Source: Lepturacanthus savala | Lineage: Eukaryota > Chordata > Actinopteri > Scombriformes > Trichiuridae | DNA: 64,000 bases | Assembly (NCBI GenBank): GCA_030544235.1 | Contig: CM060470.1 | Span: 30,706,098 to 30,770,097, forward strand | Direction of reading: 5' to 3' | In this document: positions 39,201 to 51,103 of the stretch, in pieces | Layout of the letters: every line of letters starts with the position of its first letter | Numbering within the stretch: the stretch's first letter is position 1 | Notes under the pieces: model-generated | The model's database searches: none | What the model was told of the DNA's origin: nothing | The model's input: the letters and a program-made list of their open reading frames with translations, nothing else | Program-made: the position numbers and the translations under genes

Positions 39201-42142
39201 ACTGGACTTGTGGTGATTAGTCCCAGCAGCTGGGAATCTGCCCTTATATTAGTCTACTCACATCCAACAAGAACTCTGCCAGGGTGTTAGCAGAGAGCAG
39301 GCCATCAAACTCGATCACCCGGTCAGCCTTGAAAACATACACGCTGCCTTCCTCTTCCAGGCCTGTGATTAAGGGAAATGACACATTACCATGCTTTTAA
39401 CCCTTATAGGGTCTTCATTTTTGTTACACAGGGGGTCCTGCTGGTTCTGGTGGACCCACTGCATTCTGGGGCCTTCAATTCAACATATTGAAACCTTTTT
39501 ATGTGGAAATATTTAGCAGATATTTACTTCATTCTGTTTGTAAGTAATATAAACAGCACTTTATTACATTTGTTCCCTTTACCTTTGTTGAATCACATTT
39601 ATGAATAAAAATACCACTTTGTTTTGTTTATTTTTTTATTAAATTATAACAAAATAAGAAAATGCATCCTAATTCAGCCATAACTGGATAATTATCAACA
39701 ACCATTTTTTTCCAAAACTATAGAGTTATTTCTTTGAATTTCATTAGAAATGTAACCTTCTCAGATCAGTTGACACAACATCTATCTGAAGAACATATTA
39801 ATCCTACCCATATAGATTGAAAAAATGATTATTTGCACCAATTTTCTTTCACACTTTGTGCTACATTTCATATGTATGGAAATGCTTTATAAATAAAGTT
39901 TGAATGATTGATTGATTTTTCTTAAGCGAAAAACTGAAAACTGGTCCCTAGACCTTATCAGGGTTAAAGCCTTTTCTCAACTGGACAAATTATTATGTGT
40001 GATCCTCACCTAAGACTATATACCAATCAGATAAAGAAAATGAAGCAAAGGCATGTCTCTATTCAGGCATGTCGCCAATAAACTCACCCAGTTTTTTTGA
40101 CACCTTTGCATCTTTGTGGGAGTCCACCATTCCAAACCCAATCTCTTTCTCCTCCATGACCTGAGCTACAAGCTGCATGCAAAAAGACAAATGGAAAAGA
40201 GGAAAGGAAAAGATCATAAGGTTTTTTGGGGGGAAAAATCCTCCCAGGTCATTTAAAAAGGACATTGAGGCAGATTTTGCAGGAGAAAAAAATTGCAGTA
40301 TTTCTAAATCTGGCAATATGACAAACATGGCTTAAGCTGCCCTGGAGGACATAGAGACACAGTTACATAATTACTTAGACAGCCTTAATCTAAATATAAC
40401 CAAAGTAACAGTGTGAGTCTGGCAATTGTTCTGTGGAGCAGAGCAGAAGCTGAGTAACTAAGGACCCTACAGTCACAACTGATTATACTATAGCAAGATA
40501 ATTTACAACATGTCACAGTGGATGGCTTCTATGATGTTTTGTTCAGTGCATGGAGGGAAATGCTCTGGATGAATGGAGTAATGCTTTTTGGGTTGATTGA
40601 AAGACAAGAAGTGAACAGACTTCAGAAATCAATGAATCAAGAGCTGTTGTTTAACTCTCTATTGCATAATGTTTCCATGTGGCAACAGTTAGTTTTCATT
40701 TTTCTAAAAAGCTGTGATAGAAAAATCTCTGTTTTAGCTAGATGTGAAAAGAGAGCTTTTATTTTTGAAGGACATACAACTTGTGAGGCCACATGACCAG
40801 GATATCCTGTTTGCATCATTGTCTCACAACCTAAACCTAAACTACCTAAAATTGTTTGCCACCAATATGCAATATGGAAAAATAATGGAATTCCATTGGC
40901 TTACATAGCATGAATCTATTCTGAAACTATGTTATCAACCTTTTCTTATATTTCGTAAAATATCTGTTATTTAGGCCATTTAAAGTAATACAACATTCAA
41001 ACCATGTTTCCCATGTCTAAGTAATATTTCATGCAATAGAGGGTTAACTGTGGCCAGTAGTGTGGTGTGGTCAGTCTATACAAGATCATCTCTGGGTGTT
41101 AATTCATCTCTGGGTGACTTAATGGCAGCATGCTCCACCTGTGCTGTGTAAAATAAGAGAAGCTAATATCAGGACTGCAGGAGTGGGTTCTGGTTACCCC
41201 TTGACTGATCTATGAGCAACTCAGCCTTGGACACATGTAACATGACACGAGGCAAAGTTCACAATGTTTCCCCGCTGTGCAGGATTCAGAGAAATTCACC
41301 TAATCTTATATCAATCCGACTCGTATCTGGCCGCTTAGCTGAAGTACAAAGTATGTCCATGCAAGCCGTTATTTATGGTTTGACAAGTCAACCAAAAAAA
41401 ACAAACAAACGGAGACGAAAGCAGTTGTGCCCTTCACTTGTACAGCTCAAAGGCATAAGATGCATGAACTCTTAGCGTGTTTCTGCAGAAGGGACACAGG
41501 GATAATCAGCTTGATATATTTCACAATGAACTCGGCTAAGAGAAAAACTTTTAAGTGACAGAGCTGCATCTCTTTGGATAATGTGTATAGCAAAATGCCT
41601 GCACTTACACACTGACCTTGAGGGAAGTCATACAGTCTAATATTAAAATAAGATGCAATTATATCTGGTGAATTGTCCCTCTGTTTATTGGATCCCTATG
41701 TGCAGTTATTAATATGAAAAACGGGGGGGAAAAAAACGTATCTTGGTCTGGGTCTCTCTTGTTCTAGTGCCAGCAAACCAGACCTTGTCCTTTTCTGTAA
41801 CTTTTTTTCTTTAACATTTTTAATCTCCCCTCTGTTCTGCTCTCTCTATCTTAAAACTCAACTTTTTTCTCTTTCTGTGTTTCCTGTATCTCCCTCATAC
41901 TTTACCTCCAGCACCAACTCAATCATCTGGTGCTGTTTCTGCAGCTCCTTGCTGTCCGGCACAGGCCCATGGTAGAACAAGCAGAGCATGCTGTACTTCT
42001 TCAGGGCTTTCTTGTAGTTCTTATCGTTGATGTCGAGTACGCGGTCTTTTCCATCATACTGTGGGAACTCTAGGCCCTTTTCGGCCGGGGCCAGAGGCAC
42101 GAGGCTCAGGCAGGGGAGCAGGATCAACCACAAGGAGAACAT
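35995..42142 (-). CDS. casq2: Calsequestrin-2, SR calcium buffer
   Basis: Eleven coding exons on the minus strand: 42142-41906, 40172-40088, 39362-39262, 39147-39036, 38569-38496, 38410-38280, 38162-38117, 37589-37535, 36638-36538, 36444-36370, 36264-35995; the frame closes at 428 aa. Calsequestrin is the high-capacity, low-affinity calcium store of the junctional sarcoplasmic reticulum and controls ryanodine-receptor release. The signal peptide is residues 1-20, cut before EKGLEFPQYDG. Three thioredoxin-like domains follow, then a 54-residue acidic tail (375-428) with 50 Asp. FQPYIKFFATF, NEVDFYEPFMEEP and EELEDWIEDVLSGKVNTED are closer to CASQ2 than CASQ1. N336-V-T is a sequon. The start at 42142 is chosen for the signal peptide; an in-frame ATG eight codons upstream is less likely. 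Intron 6 has a weak donor (GTCAAC). CASQ1 is the alternative. Confidence 0.93.
35998..36159 (-). repeat. casq2: Coding trinucleotide repeat for the casq2 Asp tail
   Basis: Fifty-four codons, 50 of them Asp (GAT or GAC), with two Asn, one Ser and a final Glu. GAT predominates, with scattered GAC, giving an interrupted microsatellite in coding sequence. Confidence 0.95.
36370..36444 (-). CDS. casq2: casq2 coding exon 10
   Basis: Residues 315-339, LIPYWEKTFKVDLFRPQIGV and VNVTD, with the N336 sequon. Donor GTAAGT; intron 10 is 105 bp. Confidence 0.93.
36538..36638 (-). CDS. casq2: casq2 coding exon 9
   Basis: Residues 281-314, DGFEFLEILKEVARDNTHLP and DLSIVWIDPDDFPL, in the third thioredoxin-like domain. 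Donor GTGAGC; intron 9 is 93 bp. Confidence 0.93.
37535..37589 (-). CDS. casq2: casq2 coding exon 8
   Basis: Residues 263-281, EDDIEGIHIVAFAEEEDP. Acceptor cttctcag, donor GTGAGA. Confidence 0.93.
37654..38093 (+). mobile_element. piggyBac-like MITE, copy F, in casq2 intron 7
   Basis: Flanked by TTAA (37650-37653 and 38094-38097); starts CCCTCTGTTGCATGAAA and ends TTCATGAAATATAGGG. The element is 440 bp of a 527-bp intron and its TTAA lies 19 bp from exon 7. Confidence 0.85.
38117..38162 (-). CDS. casq2: casq2 coding exon 7
   Basis: Residues 247-262, PTLRKLRAEDMFETW after a split Arg codon. Acceptor tgtctccag, donor GTGAGT. Confidence 0.92.
38280..38410 (-). CDS. casq2: casq2 coding exon 6
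   Basis: Residues 204-247, VAKELTLKLNEVDFYEPFME to EELVDFITEHRR. It ends in a split Arg codon at an unusual donor GTCAAC; no better donor keeps the frame to exon 7. Confidence 0.9.
38496..38569 (-). CDS. casq2: casq2 coding exon 5
   Basis: Residues 179-203, YDAFKEAAEQFQPYIKFFAT and FEKS. Acceptor tcatctgcag, donor GTGAGT; intron 5 is 85 bp. Confidence 0.93.
39036..39147 (-). CDS. casq2: casq2 coding exon 4
   Basis: Residues 142-179, LLEEPVEVIGNALELRAFDR and LEEDIRLVGYFKSEDSE. Donor GTGAGC. Confidence 0.92.
39262..39362 (-). CDS. casq2: casq2 coding exon 3
   Basis: Residues 108-141, LEEEGSVYVFKADRVIEFDG and LLSANTLAEFLLD. Acceptor taatcacag, donor GTGAGT; intron 3 is 114 bp. Confidence 0.92.
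39401..39963. mobile_element. Second TTAA-type MITE family, in casq2 intron 2
   Basis: Flanked by TTAA (39397-39400 and 39964-39967) with ends CCCTTATAGGGTC and GACCTTATCAGGG. The ends differ from the CCCTCTATTGCAT family, so this is a separate piggyBac-like family. No ORF. Confidence 0.7.
40088..40172 (-). CDS. casq2: casq2 coding exon 2
   Basis: Residues 80-108, LVAQVMEEKEIGFGMVDSHK and DAKVSKKLG. Acceptor tttgcatgcag, donor GTGAGT. Confidence 0.93.
40655..41043 (-). mobile_element. piggyBac-like MITE, copy G (reverse)
   Basis: Flanked by TTAA (40651-40654 and 41044-41047); starts CTCTCTATTGCATAATG and ends TTCATGCAATAGAGGG. Lies in casq2 intron 1. Confidence 0.8.
41906..42142 (-). CDS. 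casq2: casq2 coding exon 1
   Basis: Residues 1-79: signal peptide MFSLWLILLPCLSLVPLAPA, then EKGLEFPQYDGKDRVLDIND through KQHQMIELVLE. Donor GTAAAG. Confidence 0.93.
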
Positions 42143-42840
42143 GGTCCAGTGCTGCCACACACACACACCCGAAGGTCAGAGTGTGGTTTTGTTTCACAGT
42201 GTAAAGATCACCTAAGCCCTGTGATAGGTTAGGGGAATGTGGGAAATGCTGCAGAAAGTTTTGAGGTAAATACAAGCGGGTCCGTCAGTGTCAGAAAATC
42301 CAACTTCTACAAGCATCTTCAGGACCAACAAACTCTTTCTTCCACCCGTGGTCCTCCTTCACGCCTTCTCTCCGACAGACACAAAGGGAAAAGAGGGAAT
42401 GGCCTGTGAGGGGACTAGGGAGGCGGATACCGTACATAGCAGCACTTCTCTCCCCCCTTCCTGTGTAGGACAGGCCCATTTTTAGGAGACCAGTTGTTTG
42501 AATGCTAAAAATAAAACTGCAAGTGAGAAAGAGTGATATCAGGGTGTTTAATAGAGAGTTGTGCTGCTTGATCAGTGGGATGTCTCTTTGAGGGACATGG
42601 ATGATGAGCCCTGGAGATGCACTGGGATTCAGTTATTTTAAGATGTTTCAATCTGTGAGGACCAAAAGCAAAGTGGACGAGTTATACTAGAGCATAAAAC
42701 GGTGGAGTATTTTAGGTGACAGCTCACAAGACAATCTGGCAACAGGTGTGCAAAGGCCAATTCAAATAATATGCGTGTACTCTCATTTTTTTTTTCTGCA
42801 CATGAGTTTTGCATGGGTTCAAATGTTTATTTACTCTATA
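42143..42840. other. casq2 5' flank
   Basis: Upstream of casq2 on the minus strand; expected to hold the 5' UTR and promoter. A MEF2-like site is marked separately. No gene seen. Confidence 0.45.
42505..42514 (-). promoter_or_regulatory. MEF2-like site upstream of casq2
   Basis: CTAAAAATAA fits the MEF2 consensus YTAWWWWTAR and lies about 363 bp upstream of the casq2 start codon. MEF2 control of calsequestrin-2 in heart is known in mammals; function here is inference from a 10-bp match. Confidence 0.35.
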
Positions 42841-43202
42841 TGGGTCAGTGACAAATAATGTTTGGCAAGATGAGAAAGACAAAAACTTTTTGAAATACAG
42901 TTTTAAGAAGCATTCAGTCATTCTCTCAAAATGTACATTTTTGTGTTCATGTTGGTTTATGGTTATTTAAAAGTTCATTTATATCATTTTTTTTTACAAA
43001 AAATAACAATTTTTTGTTTATTTTTGGGGCAATTTTTTGACACGAAATGTTAAATGGTGTAACCAAAAAGAATAATAAATTTAAAATATATAATCCACCT
43101 AAAATAGAAAACTTTTTGATAGCATAAGTTTTTTTCTACCTAGTTACTAACTATCTAAAAACTACCAAGTTTTTAGGGTTACACATTTTTGTCACTGACC
43201 CA
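42841..43202. mobile_element. TA-flanked MITE with TGGGTCAGTGACAAA ends
   Basis: The ends TGGGTCAGTGACAAA and TTTGTCACTGACCCA are perfect 15-bp inverted repeats, flanked by TATA on both sides, around an AT-rich 362-bp body without ORF. TA target suggests Tc1/mariner type. Confidence 0.75.
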
Positions 43203-45681
43203 TATATAAACTAATGTCTGAATTTGGGTATAATTTGCTTTTGCTTCTCAAAAAGCTTTGTAGAGAATTGAGCAATAATTAGCAATTCCACCAATTTAGC
43301 CTATTTTGCTCTTTATAAGTCTACACATCAATTCAGAAATCTTCCCCTTATTCTGATTAAATTTCATATTTACATATAGTCTTTTTAACTGAAGCTTCAG
43401 GGGCTGCACCACTAATTTATCTCTCTCTGTCCCCCTCTTTACCTCCACTCTGCACTTCTGTCTCAGTAAGTGTTGTTTGTAAGGAGCCTCTGCTGACATC
43501 TGCAGGTAAAGCTGTATATATGCTGCTGAACCCTAATAGCTGCAGTAACATTATGTTAAAACATCCTTTTGAGACTGCCTGAATAATAATTTGTCTTATA
43601 TGTCTTATTACAAAAGAAAAAACGTTTCAAATAGAAGATTAGAAATTTTGTTACGCATTCTACATCAGTGGTTCCATAACTTTTTTATCCGTCACCTCCA
43701 TCTATATCCCAACCTGGTTGATGCACCCCCTATTTCCCACCTTCCAAAAAACACAACTAATCGTCTTAAGGCAGCATGTTCAGGAAGTATGTTGGGGGGG
43801 AGCATGGTAACCATAGCAACACTAGTCTGATGATACAGGACGAATATTATGGGATATTATGTTATGGCTGCTGTTTGGTTGATGTTTTTGAATGAATGAT
43901 CATTCATCATCTTGTTAAAAGGATGTGACACTGAGGAATTTCACACTGACCTCATTTAGTCACTTTAAACAGACTGGAGATGGTTTCCTTGTATAGGTCC
44001 ACTTCATTTGTCCAGGTGTGAAAACTCATAGAACTCTGGTCTGGTCCAAATAAACCAACTCTGGTCCACTTGAAAATAGGGGGTCTCGGTTCGTTTACAA
44101 GTGAATCCTGGTCTGGTTCTATCCAGGTCTGGTTCTATACAGTGTGAACGCTCACTGGACCAAACACAGAACCAACACACATTTTATATTTATTTATATT
44201 TCAGATCCAGCTTTTGTACAGAGGGAGAGGTGGTTCTGATCTGCTGGTGTTCACTTTGTCTCCGAGAGTCTCCGCCTTAGCTGAGAGAATACTGTTCCCA
44301 CTGTTGAATGGAACATCAGGAGTTTTTTTATATATCAGGTCTACTTTATTTAAACAACTCAACGTCTCACCAGCGTGGAGTCTCTGCTTCAACCACATCT
44401 CCGCAAATCTGCGGAAATATGAGCGCGACTCCAGTGACTGGACTGCCGCGTGTCGCCTGATGCAGGAATAACGGCACCAAAAAATAGTGGTAAACCTGTA
44501 AACCTCATGTCTAAACAGAGAGAAGTCGTATAACGGGATGTTGAATATCCATTTCATATGACAAATAAAACGTTTATTTAGACTGTATCGGAAAATCCCA
44601 CTTTGAAAAAACTTTATAAAAACACTCCAGACCACCATAACATTTTTAGCTTGCACACCCCCGAGTGGCCGCACCACATATTGTATTTTTTTTTACAAAG
44701 GTTTTCATTCAAAATGTTTTTGAATGAAAACTTTTTGATATAAGATGTCTCCTATTTTTCCACCCAATTTGTGCTCATAGGCACAAACTCTAAATGATTT
44801 TCAGAAAACAAAGTGAAGCTTTCCACTTTCAGAAGTTAAAAACAGATGAAAACATCTCTCTATGTCAAAGGGGATGTGTGGAAAGAGTGTGGAGTTGCTA
44901 AGCATATTTGAAAAATGATTATGATCAATTAATATAGAATCTCTTCTACATCATTATCTACTATAAAGTTTACCATTAGGAATTATTAGGAAGTACTGAT
45001 TAACAATTCTTCAAACCATGTCTTTCCTCGCTTGTTTCTAAACTAAATATTAGCTACTCAAATACAATTTGATTAGCAGTTACTCATCAACTAGTGGTTC
45101 ACAGCAGTTAGTTCGTCATTCATTCCCTTGTTACTCCTTAAAATGTTAAGTTTTACCCAGTAGGACATGGCAACTACAATGCATCAATTGCACAGGACTG
45201 CATTTGAAAACAAATAAAACTTGTAAGCAAGTGAGGTGAGTCAAAACATGTGGCTAAAAGTAAAAGCTAAATGTTGAAATCTGAACATTGGTGGTAACAG
45301 AAAAAAAGTAAATTTGACCCAACAATTAAAAACAGGGACCAAGCCATGTCATTTGCAATGCAAGGATCACCAAGAAATGAACTGAAACAAGTTCTGCTTA
45401 TATAAATAGAATGCATTTAAAAATCACTTCAAACTTCACTTCAAAAAAAGCATTTGGAACTATTGGGTGATGATGACAGGACTTCAGGGAAACATCAGAT
45501 GATGTTTGGGAACCACTTTGGAAATGTATTATTGATGGATCAAAGATGGAGCTGCACCATAAATTATACACATGATATTGATTAAACTTTTTATTTAGGT
45601 CAGAGATGTGATCATGGTTCCTGCTGCTGCTCTTCTACATCTGCAGTGTTAATGTGAATTTGTTGAGAGGTAACTTTTGCA
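43203..45681. other. Intergenic between casq2 and kcne2, no gene seen
   Basis: Noncoding. The stretch 43960-44680, with repeated CTGGTCTGGT/CTGGTCCA wording and a long minus-strand open frame, looks like a decayed DNA transposon, but I cannot assign it. Confidence 0.4.
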
Positions 45682-46017
45682 TTATCTCGCTGCAAAGTTA
45701 GGCAGAGTGACATCACCCTGTTGGAGTTGAGCAGTCCAGTCCTCCTTGATGTATTGGTGGTAGGGATCATTAGAGTGCTCCCTTCGTTTGGATTTGACTG
45801 TGCTCACCAGGATAGCCACAATGATGAAGGCAAACATGCCGATCATCACTGCCAGATACCAGATGACGTTCCTGAAGTTCTCCTCTGCCAGAGTCTTGTC
45901 TAGAGCACTCGCTGCAGCTGTCATGTTTCGCCTCCAGCTGTCAAGGTAATGACCCAAAGCACTGGTCAAGGACCCCTCCAGGTGAAGGGTCAGGTTAGAC
46001 CAGTCAGATGCACTCAT
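45682..46017 (-). CDS. kcne2: KCNE2 (MiRP1) potassium-channel beta subunit
   Basis: This 111-aa single-pass membrane protein is an ancillary subunit for KCNQ1, hERG and other voltage-gated potassium channels, shaping gating in heart and epithelia. The extracellular N-terminus has sequons at N8 (NLT) and N31 (NMT). The membrane span is about residues 51-73 (VIWYLAVMIGMFAFIIVAIL), followed by VSTVKSKRREHSNDPYHQYI, which is essentially the human KCNE2 sequence as I recall it. Length is near human (123). The coding region is one exon. The start ATG is preceded by an in-frame TAG that belongs to a pyrimidine-rich acceptor (TTTTTCCTCCAACTAG), so a 5' noncoding exon lies upstream. The same-strand neighbour upstream is slc5a3, as in human. 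Confidence 0.95.
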   Translation of the reverse strand: MSASDWSNLTLHLEGSLTSALGHYLDSWRRNMTAAASALDKTLAEENFRNVIWYLAVMIGMFAFIIVAILVSTVKSKRREHSNDPYHQYIKEDWTAQLQQGDVTLPNFAAR

Positions 46018-46267
46018 CTAGTTGGAGGAAAAAGCAAGGGCAGTTATCTGGGTGTTTGGTATTTGCTTTTATTACAACTACAGAACTTAACCCACATGTT
46101 GTGTTCGTTAATCAATTTGATGTTCCTGGTCCAATTTGACCGTTCCCTTAAGATATTAAAAAATATAAAATATAAAAAATATACTATCACCTCTTGTTGC
46201 TTTAGATTTTTTTATCAGCATAACTCCTTGTGAACATTACAAGATTTGAACTTCTGTTTGATATTCA

Positions 46268-46710
46268 TGGCCTGTGTGTCTCATTGATCTGAACTTATAC
46301 ATCTTGAATTATAAAAAACACAATTTCTGGACTATTTTGACTATAAGAAAGAATCAGATAAAATACAGTTTACTTTTTTATCACAGTCTACTTTGGGTTA
46401 CCAAGTTACCAAGGACATTTGGTTTAAAACCATTTAAAATGTCGTTGTATGTCCATCTGACAAATGTAGATGTACCCGAGTGAAATTTCTTACATTGGTC
46501 TCCCCCATTCATTTCTAATAATAATAAATAAAGCCATTTTTTACCAGAAATACCAAGAGTGTACAAAAGTTAAATAAACACACAAAATTGTATGTAAATA
46601 ATACAATTTATTTTGTGTGCTGAAATTCTCCTTGTGGACAAACACACAGAATCGTAGGTGAATCTGATCAAATTAACCCAATTTTTCAGAGACAAAAACT
46701 TTCACCAAAC
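46268..46710 (+). repeat. Unclassified interspersed repeat, copy 2
   Basis: Same order of blocks as 26608-27140 but without the inserted GT tract. Lies upstream of kcne2, possibly in its first intron. Confidence 0.65.
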
Positions 46711-47211
46711 ACAAATAAGCATATGATTGTAAAAAACAAAAAAAAAGATTCAAAAACAAGTGGCCAAATAATTAGTGTAGACACTTGACTGAAAAAAGGT
46801 CTTCAATGTTGTAGAAAGGTGAGCATATTCAACAGCACATATACTGACCATTTGTCAGATATAAATATATAATATACGTATATATCTATCTATCTATCTC
46901 TCTCTCTCTCGATATATATATATAATATAAACAATTTGACAATCAGAACCGTGATGCTTTTAAAACAGCGTTATAGAGCCCAAAAAGGTCAAATTTGTCT
47001 CTCCCATTTAGAATAAACCCACACAGAATAAGATTTTTTCTCAGCTTTTCTGTACTGTACCAACCTTTTGCTGGATTTCTGGAGGCCACCTTATTCTGGG
47101 CTGTAAATCCTTGGACTGAAGAGCTGGACAGCGAGAAACTTAGAGCCAGGAAATCACAAGTTTCCTACTTCTACACCACTGTTCATATTTGATTTACTCT
47201 CAATCTCTATG

Positions 47212-47358
<147 letters not shown>

Positions 47359-48243
47359 TTTCATGAAAAGATGACCTTGAATATGCTTGGTTGACCTAAT
47401 GTTGATATTTTCCTTAGCTGATAATGAAGAAAAATCACTGGAAGTCAAAATGTCCTGCACTAATAGAGCAATAGTCAGTTAGAGACATAAACATCTTTAA
47501 ATAAAAGCAAATATCAGTAAGTACAGGAGTGGTTTGAAAGTGGATTGCTACTCTCTTCATTTACTACTTCTTCATTTACTACGTCTTCATTTATTCACCT
47601 GTAATTCCCAATTCACCCACACAGTGGAAGCAAAACACAGGAATTTTTTTCTTAGGCTGTAGCAGTTTTGTCAGCAGTTGTTGTCACTAGATGGCAGAAT
47701 GATCGAGTTTAGGGTTAAACTGACAAGCATTTTAATTTCTTCAGTTAGCATAAGCAATTTGCTTATGAAAGCAATTTGCTTTCATAAGCAATTTGAAAGC
47801 AATTTCAAGAAAAACAAACATTGTTTTTTTGTCATTTCTTAAAGCAGGTTTGTAATATTTGCTTAAGTAAAGATCTGGGACCAGCAGGTAACAGCATCAG
47901 CCACAGAGCAGCTCTCTGAAGTCATTACAGATCGATTGTCTTGTTCAAGGACACTGCAGCACGGTATTTGTTTGCTGACGAGAATTCTTGATAATGGATG
48001 CAGCATGTTAAGGGGCTTTGTGGCTCTGAGCCACTTCTGGTCATTCCCAGATCTTTTATGTTTTGCTTCCAAACGCCATGGGGAGGAAGCTATGCTGAGT
48101 TACTGCTCTGAAAAGTGAAACGAGAAAATAGAACAGAATATGAACAAATAGACAGAAAGAAAGAGTGTTTGTATCAGGTAGAATTACATAGACTAAAGGA
48201 GGAAAACTATGACAAGACCTTCATCTATTTAAATTCATAAGAA

Positions 48244-48249
<6 letters not shown>

Positions 48250-48320
<71 letters not shown>
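48250..48320 (+). repeat. Compound (AT)n(AG)n microsatellite
   Basis: About 30 bp AT followed by about 40 bp AG. Confidence 0.95.
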
Positions 48321-48321
<1 letters not shown>

Positions 48322-48607
48322 AAGGTTTTTGTCAAGCACAGTAATGCAACAGTAAAAAGTGTGTAAAAAAATAAATACAGTGTCTAAAAAATAAAAAGAA
48401 CAAATATCTGATACTATTCAATGACGAATTGAATAGTGTTGCAATTGAGTGATAAATGGATATAAAGGAGAAGAATACCAAATCAGCTTGAACATCTTCT
48501 TTCCCACATGATGTTTCCAAATTCATTCAATTTTAGGGCAGATCCAACTTTAGAAATCTGCACAATGGTTTTAGTGGCTATTAGTGACTTCTGTTCTACC
48601 ATAATGG

Positions 48608-48762
48608 TGATGCAGCATGTAGCCTCACAGCAAGAAGGTCACAGGTTCAAGGCCTTCAGCTGGGACCTTTCTATGTGGAGTTTGTCCTCCCTGTGGGTTT
48701 TCCAGGGTTCTCCAGCTTCCTCCCACAGTCCAAATACATGTTGAGGTTAATTAGATAGATAT
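48608..48762 (+). mobile_element. Degenerate SINE fragment
   Basis: Retains CCTCACAGCAAGAAGGTCAC, AGGTTCAAGGCC, TGTGGAGTTTG and CTTCCTCCCACAGTCCAAA from the 5957 SINE with internal deletions; tail missing. Confidence 0.75.
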
Positions 48763-49729
48763 GAATGTGCGAGTGACAGACTCCCGGGACCCTAGTAAGG
48801 AATCACACAGTAGATTCAGGCTTTCAACATGTTTTATCAAAACCTTTAAACACATTATCATCTTACTCCCACAGCTTCCACTCAACCCAAATAATTAGGG
48901 TAATAGCGAAGGCCCTATTGAAACTGTAGTGTTTACTATTATTCTTGGTCAAAATGAGGATTAGTTTGTCCGATTGTCATGAAATTTGGTACACACCTAA
49001 TCATGCTAAGACGCACAAAAAAGCCTTTTATCAGTAAGGTAAAATCCCAACAGGAAGTCAGCCATCTTGAATTGAAGACTTTGCATCTGAACAAACTCGT
49101 CCTAGAGATTTCATTGTATCAACCTCAAACTTTTTCTGTATGTTCTTAAGTCATGTATGATTTAAAGTTATTAAAAGCTTTTTAGTAAGTGACATGGTCT
49201 GGCCATGGAGGCCATGCCATTTTCTGTCTTTGTTTTGGAGCTTGCCATCTGACTTTGCACGTCTCTCACACCTACATGTTTTATCCAATCAGTTTCAAAC
49301 TTGTTGGACGTGATGATGGCCCAGTCCTGAGTGTTGTAATATCTTGACTTCCCACATTACTTGTGGCGACCCCAATGGTAACAGGACCTGTTTTTACTTT
49401 AACATGTACTGATGACACATTGTTGCCTTATCAAATTCATCCCACTTCTTAAACATGCAGAAAACAAGTTTGTGAAGGTATGTCATCAACACTGTGAGGC
49501 TGCGACCTATGGCGATGCAGTAATGATTGATCATTCGCCATGAAAATACATTTGGCTTTTTTGATAGCTGAAACAACCTCATATCATCATAAAATTGCTA
49601 CACAGGTCAAGGGTGACAAGCTCTTTGAACTGATAAAGGTGACACCCAGGGGCAGGGCTAAATGTCTCTATAGCGCCCTCTTTAAATATTCAAAAGCCCC
49701 TCTCCATCGGGTTTTTTTATAGTAGGAAC
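48763..49729. other. No gene seen; repeat-like
   Basis: From about 48930 the wording (GTCCGATTGTCATGAAATTT and on) resembles a dispersed fish repeat without ORF; the family was not identified. The hAT copy at 49730 is inserted at its right side. Confidence 0.35.
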
Positions 49730-50279
49730 TAGGGGTGTGACGAGACACTCAGCTCACGAGACGAGACGCGAGATTGGGTTCACGAGATCAAGACGAGACA
49801 AGATTTTAAGAAAACTAAATTACAAATTATATGAATGCCTGGACAACAGACAGTTGCACATGGATTTTATAACTCTGTAAGCATTAACTTTTAATGAACT
49901 TCTTCCTTTTAATGAACTTCTTCCTCTACAAATTGAAACTAAAATAAAATGTTATAAAAGTTAAAATATATAGAAAAAAATTATACATTTGTCCTTTTCA
50001 ATGAACAAAAAGTTCTTCTCTGTCAGCAGGCGCAGATGATGTGAGTACTGAGCTGTGGTAGTGCTGTAAATGTCTGCATTGTGCTCGTATTCACCGTGCT
50101 GTACAGCATTGTTTGCATACAGTGTCTGCATATTGTCCGTGTCTTATCAGTCACTCTCTTACCATTTATCATTTCTGCTGGGAACCCAAAATGCTGCCAA
50201 ACAAACGATTTAAAAGCGGCGGGGGCGTCATCAATAGTAATACCTGTGTTTTCCGTCATTCTGGCTCGTCACACCCCTA
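49730..50279 (-). mobile_element. hAT element with decayed BED zinc finger, copy 2
   Basis: Ends TAGGGGTGTGACGA and TCGTCACACCCCTA are perfect inverted repeats, flanked by GTAGGAAC (49722-49729) and GTACGAAC (50280-50287), an 8-bp duplication with one change. The minus strand keeps the BED segment FKSFVWQHFGFP and TRTICRHC. Compared with copy 1 it lacks about 90 bp near the right end and about 25 bp elsewhere. Confidence 0.88.
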
Positions 50280-51045
50280 GTACGAACTTGAAATTCTTAA
50301 AATTATACGAATGTTCCCTTGTGAATACACTAGGGTAACTTGTCGTAACTCCATGGTGCGTTATCTGATCTGCTCCAAACTTTACATGTGGGATGACACT
50401 CTGCCCCTGATGCAGACAGCCATGCACGGTTACTCTGACAGTGACACCTGGTGGCCAAATGTGACGTTGAATTTTTCTGCTCAAACTGGATTTTTTTTTT
50501 CTCTCTCCTCAAACTGCGCCTTATCAACACATGGCTGCAGGCACGGGAGGAGCGAGTGCCCGTTCATCACTGCTTACAGTTTTCATTTAAACATTAGAAC
50601 ATAGACAATGTTGTTCACACTCACCTAATGTTACTTCCATTGAAATAGGACTCACATTTCTGTCATAAATGGCCCAACAGTGTAGAAAGTACTGACTAAT
50701 TGTCCCATTGATTGCCATGTTGACTCATCTTTAAAGCTGCATATTAAAAACAGAGATTGGGGTATTTAATAAATTATCACAGCTTCGTTACTTTCTTGCC
50801 ACTGAAGTCTTGAGACACTCATAGTTTTTGGATATGCATTTTTACTTCTTAAGATATTCGGACCAACTTAATTTCACCTTAGTCTAAGTGCCAACACTGA
50901 GTTTAAAGGTTTCTGAGTGTATCCATGGCATCCATTGGTGAAGGCAGGTGATGTCCAAGTCCCCTTAAAGTTATCTACAAAAAGCTGCCCTAAAAAGCTA
51001 ACCCTAACCCTATAAAACAATAAAAAAAACAAAATAAATAAATTT

Positions 51046-51103
<58 letters not shown>

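Noticed and set aside
42143..42166. casq2 start eight codons upstream
   Set aside because: The preceding residues MCVWQHWT are not signal-like; the next Met starts a good signal peptide.
44201..44677. 158-aa minus-strand open frame, the longest outside known genes
   Set aside because: No recognised domain, no promoter or splice context, and it sits in repeat-like CTGGTCTGGT sequence; more likely a transposon relic than a gene.
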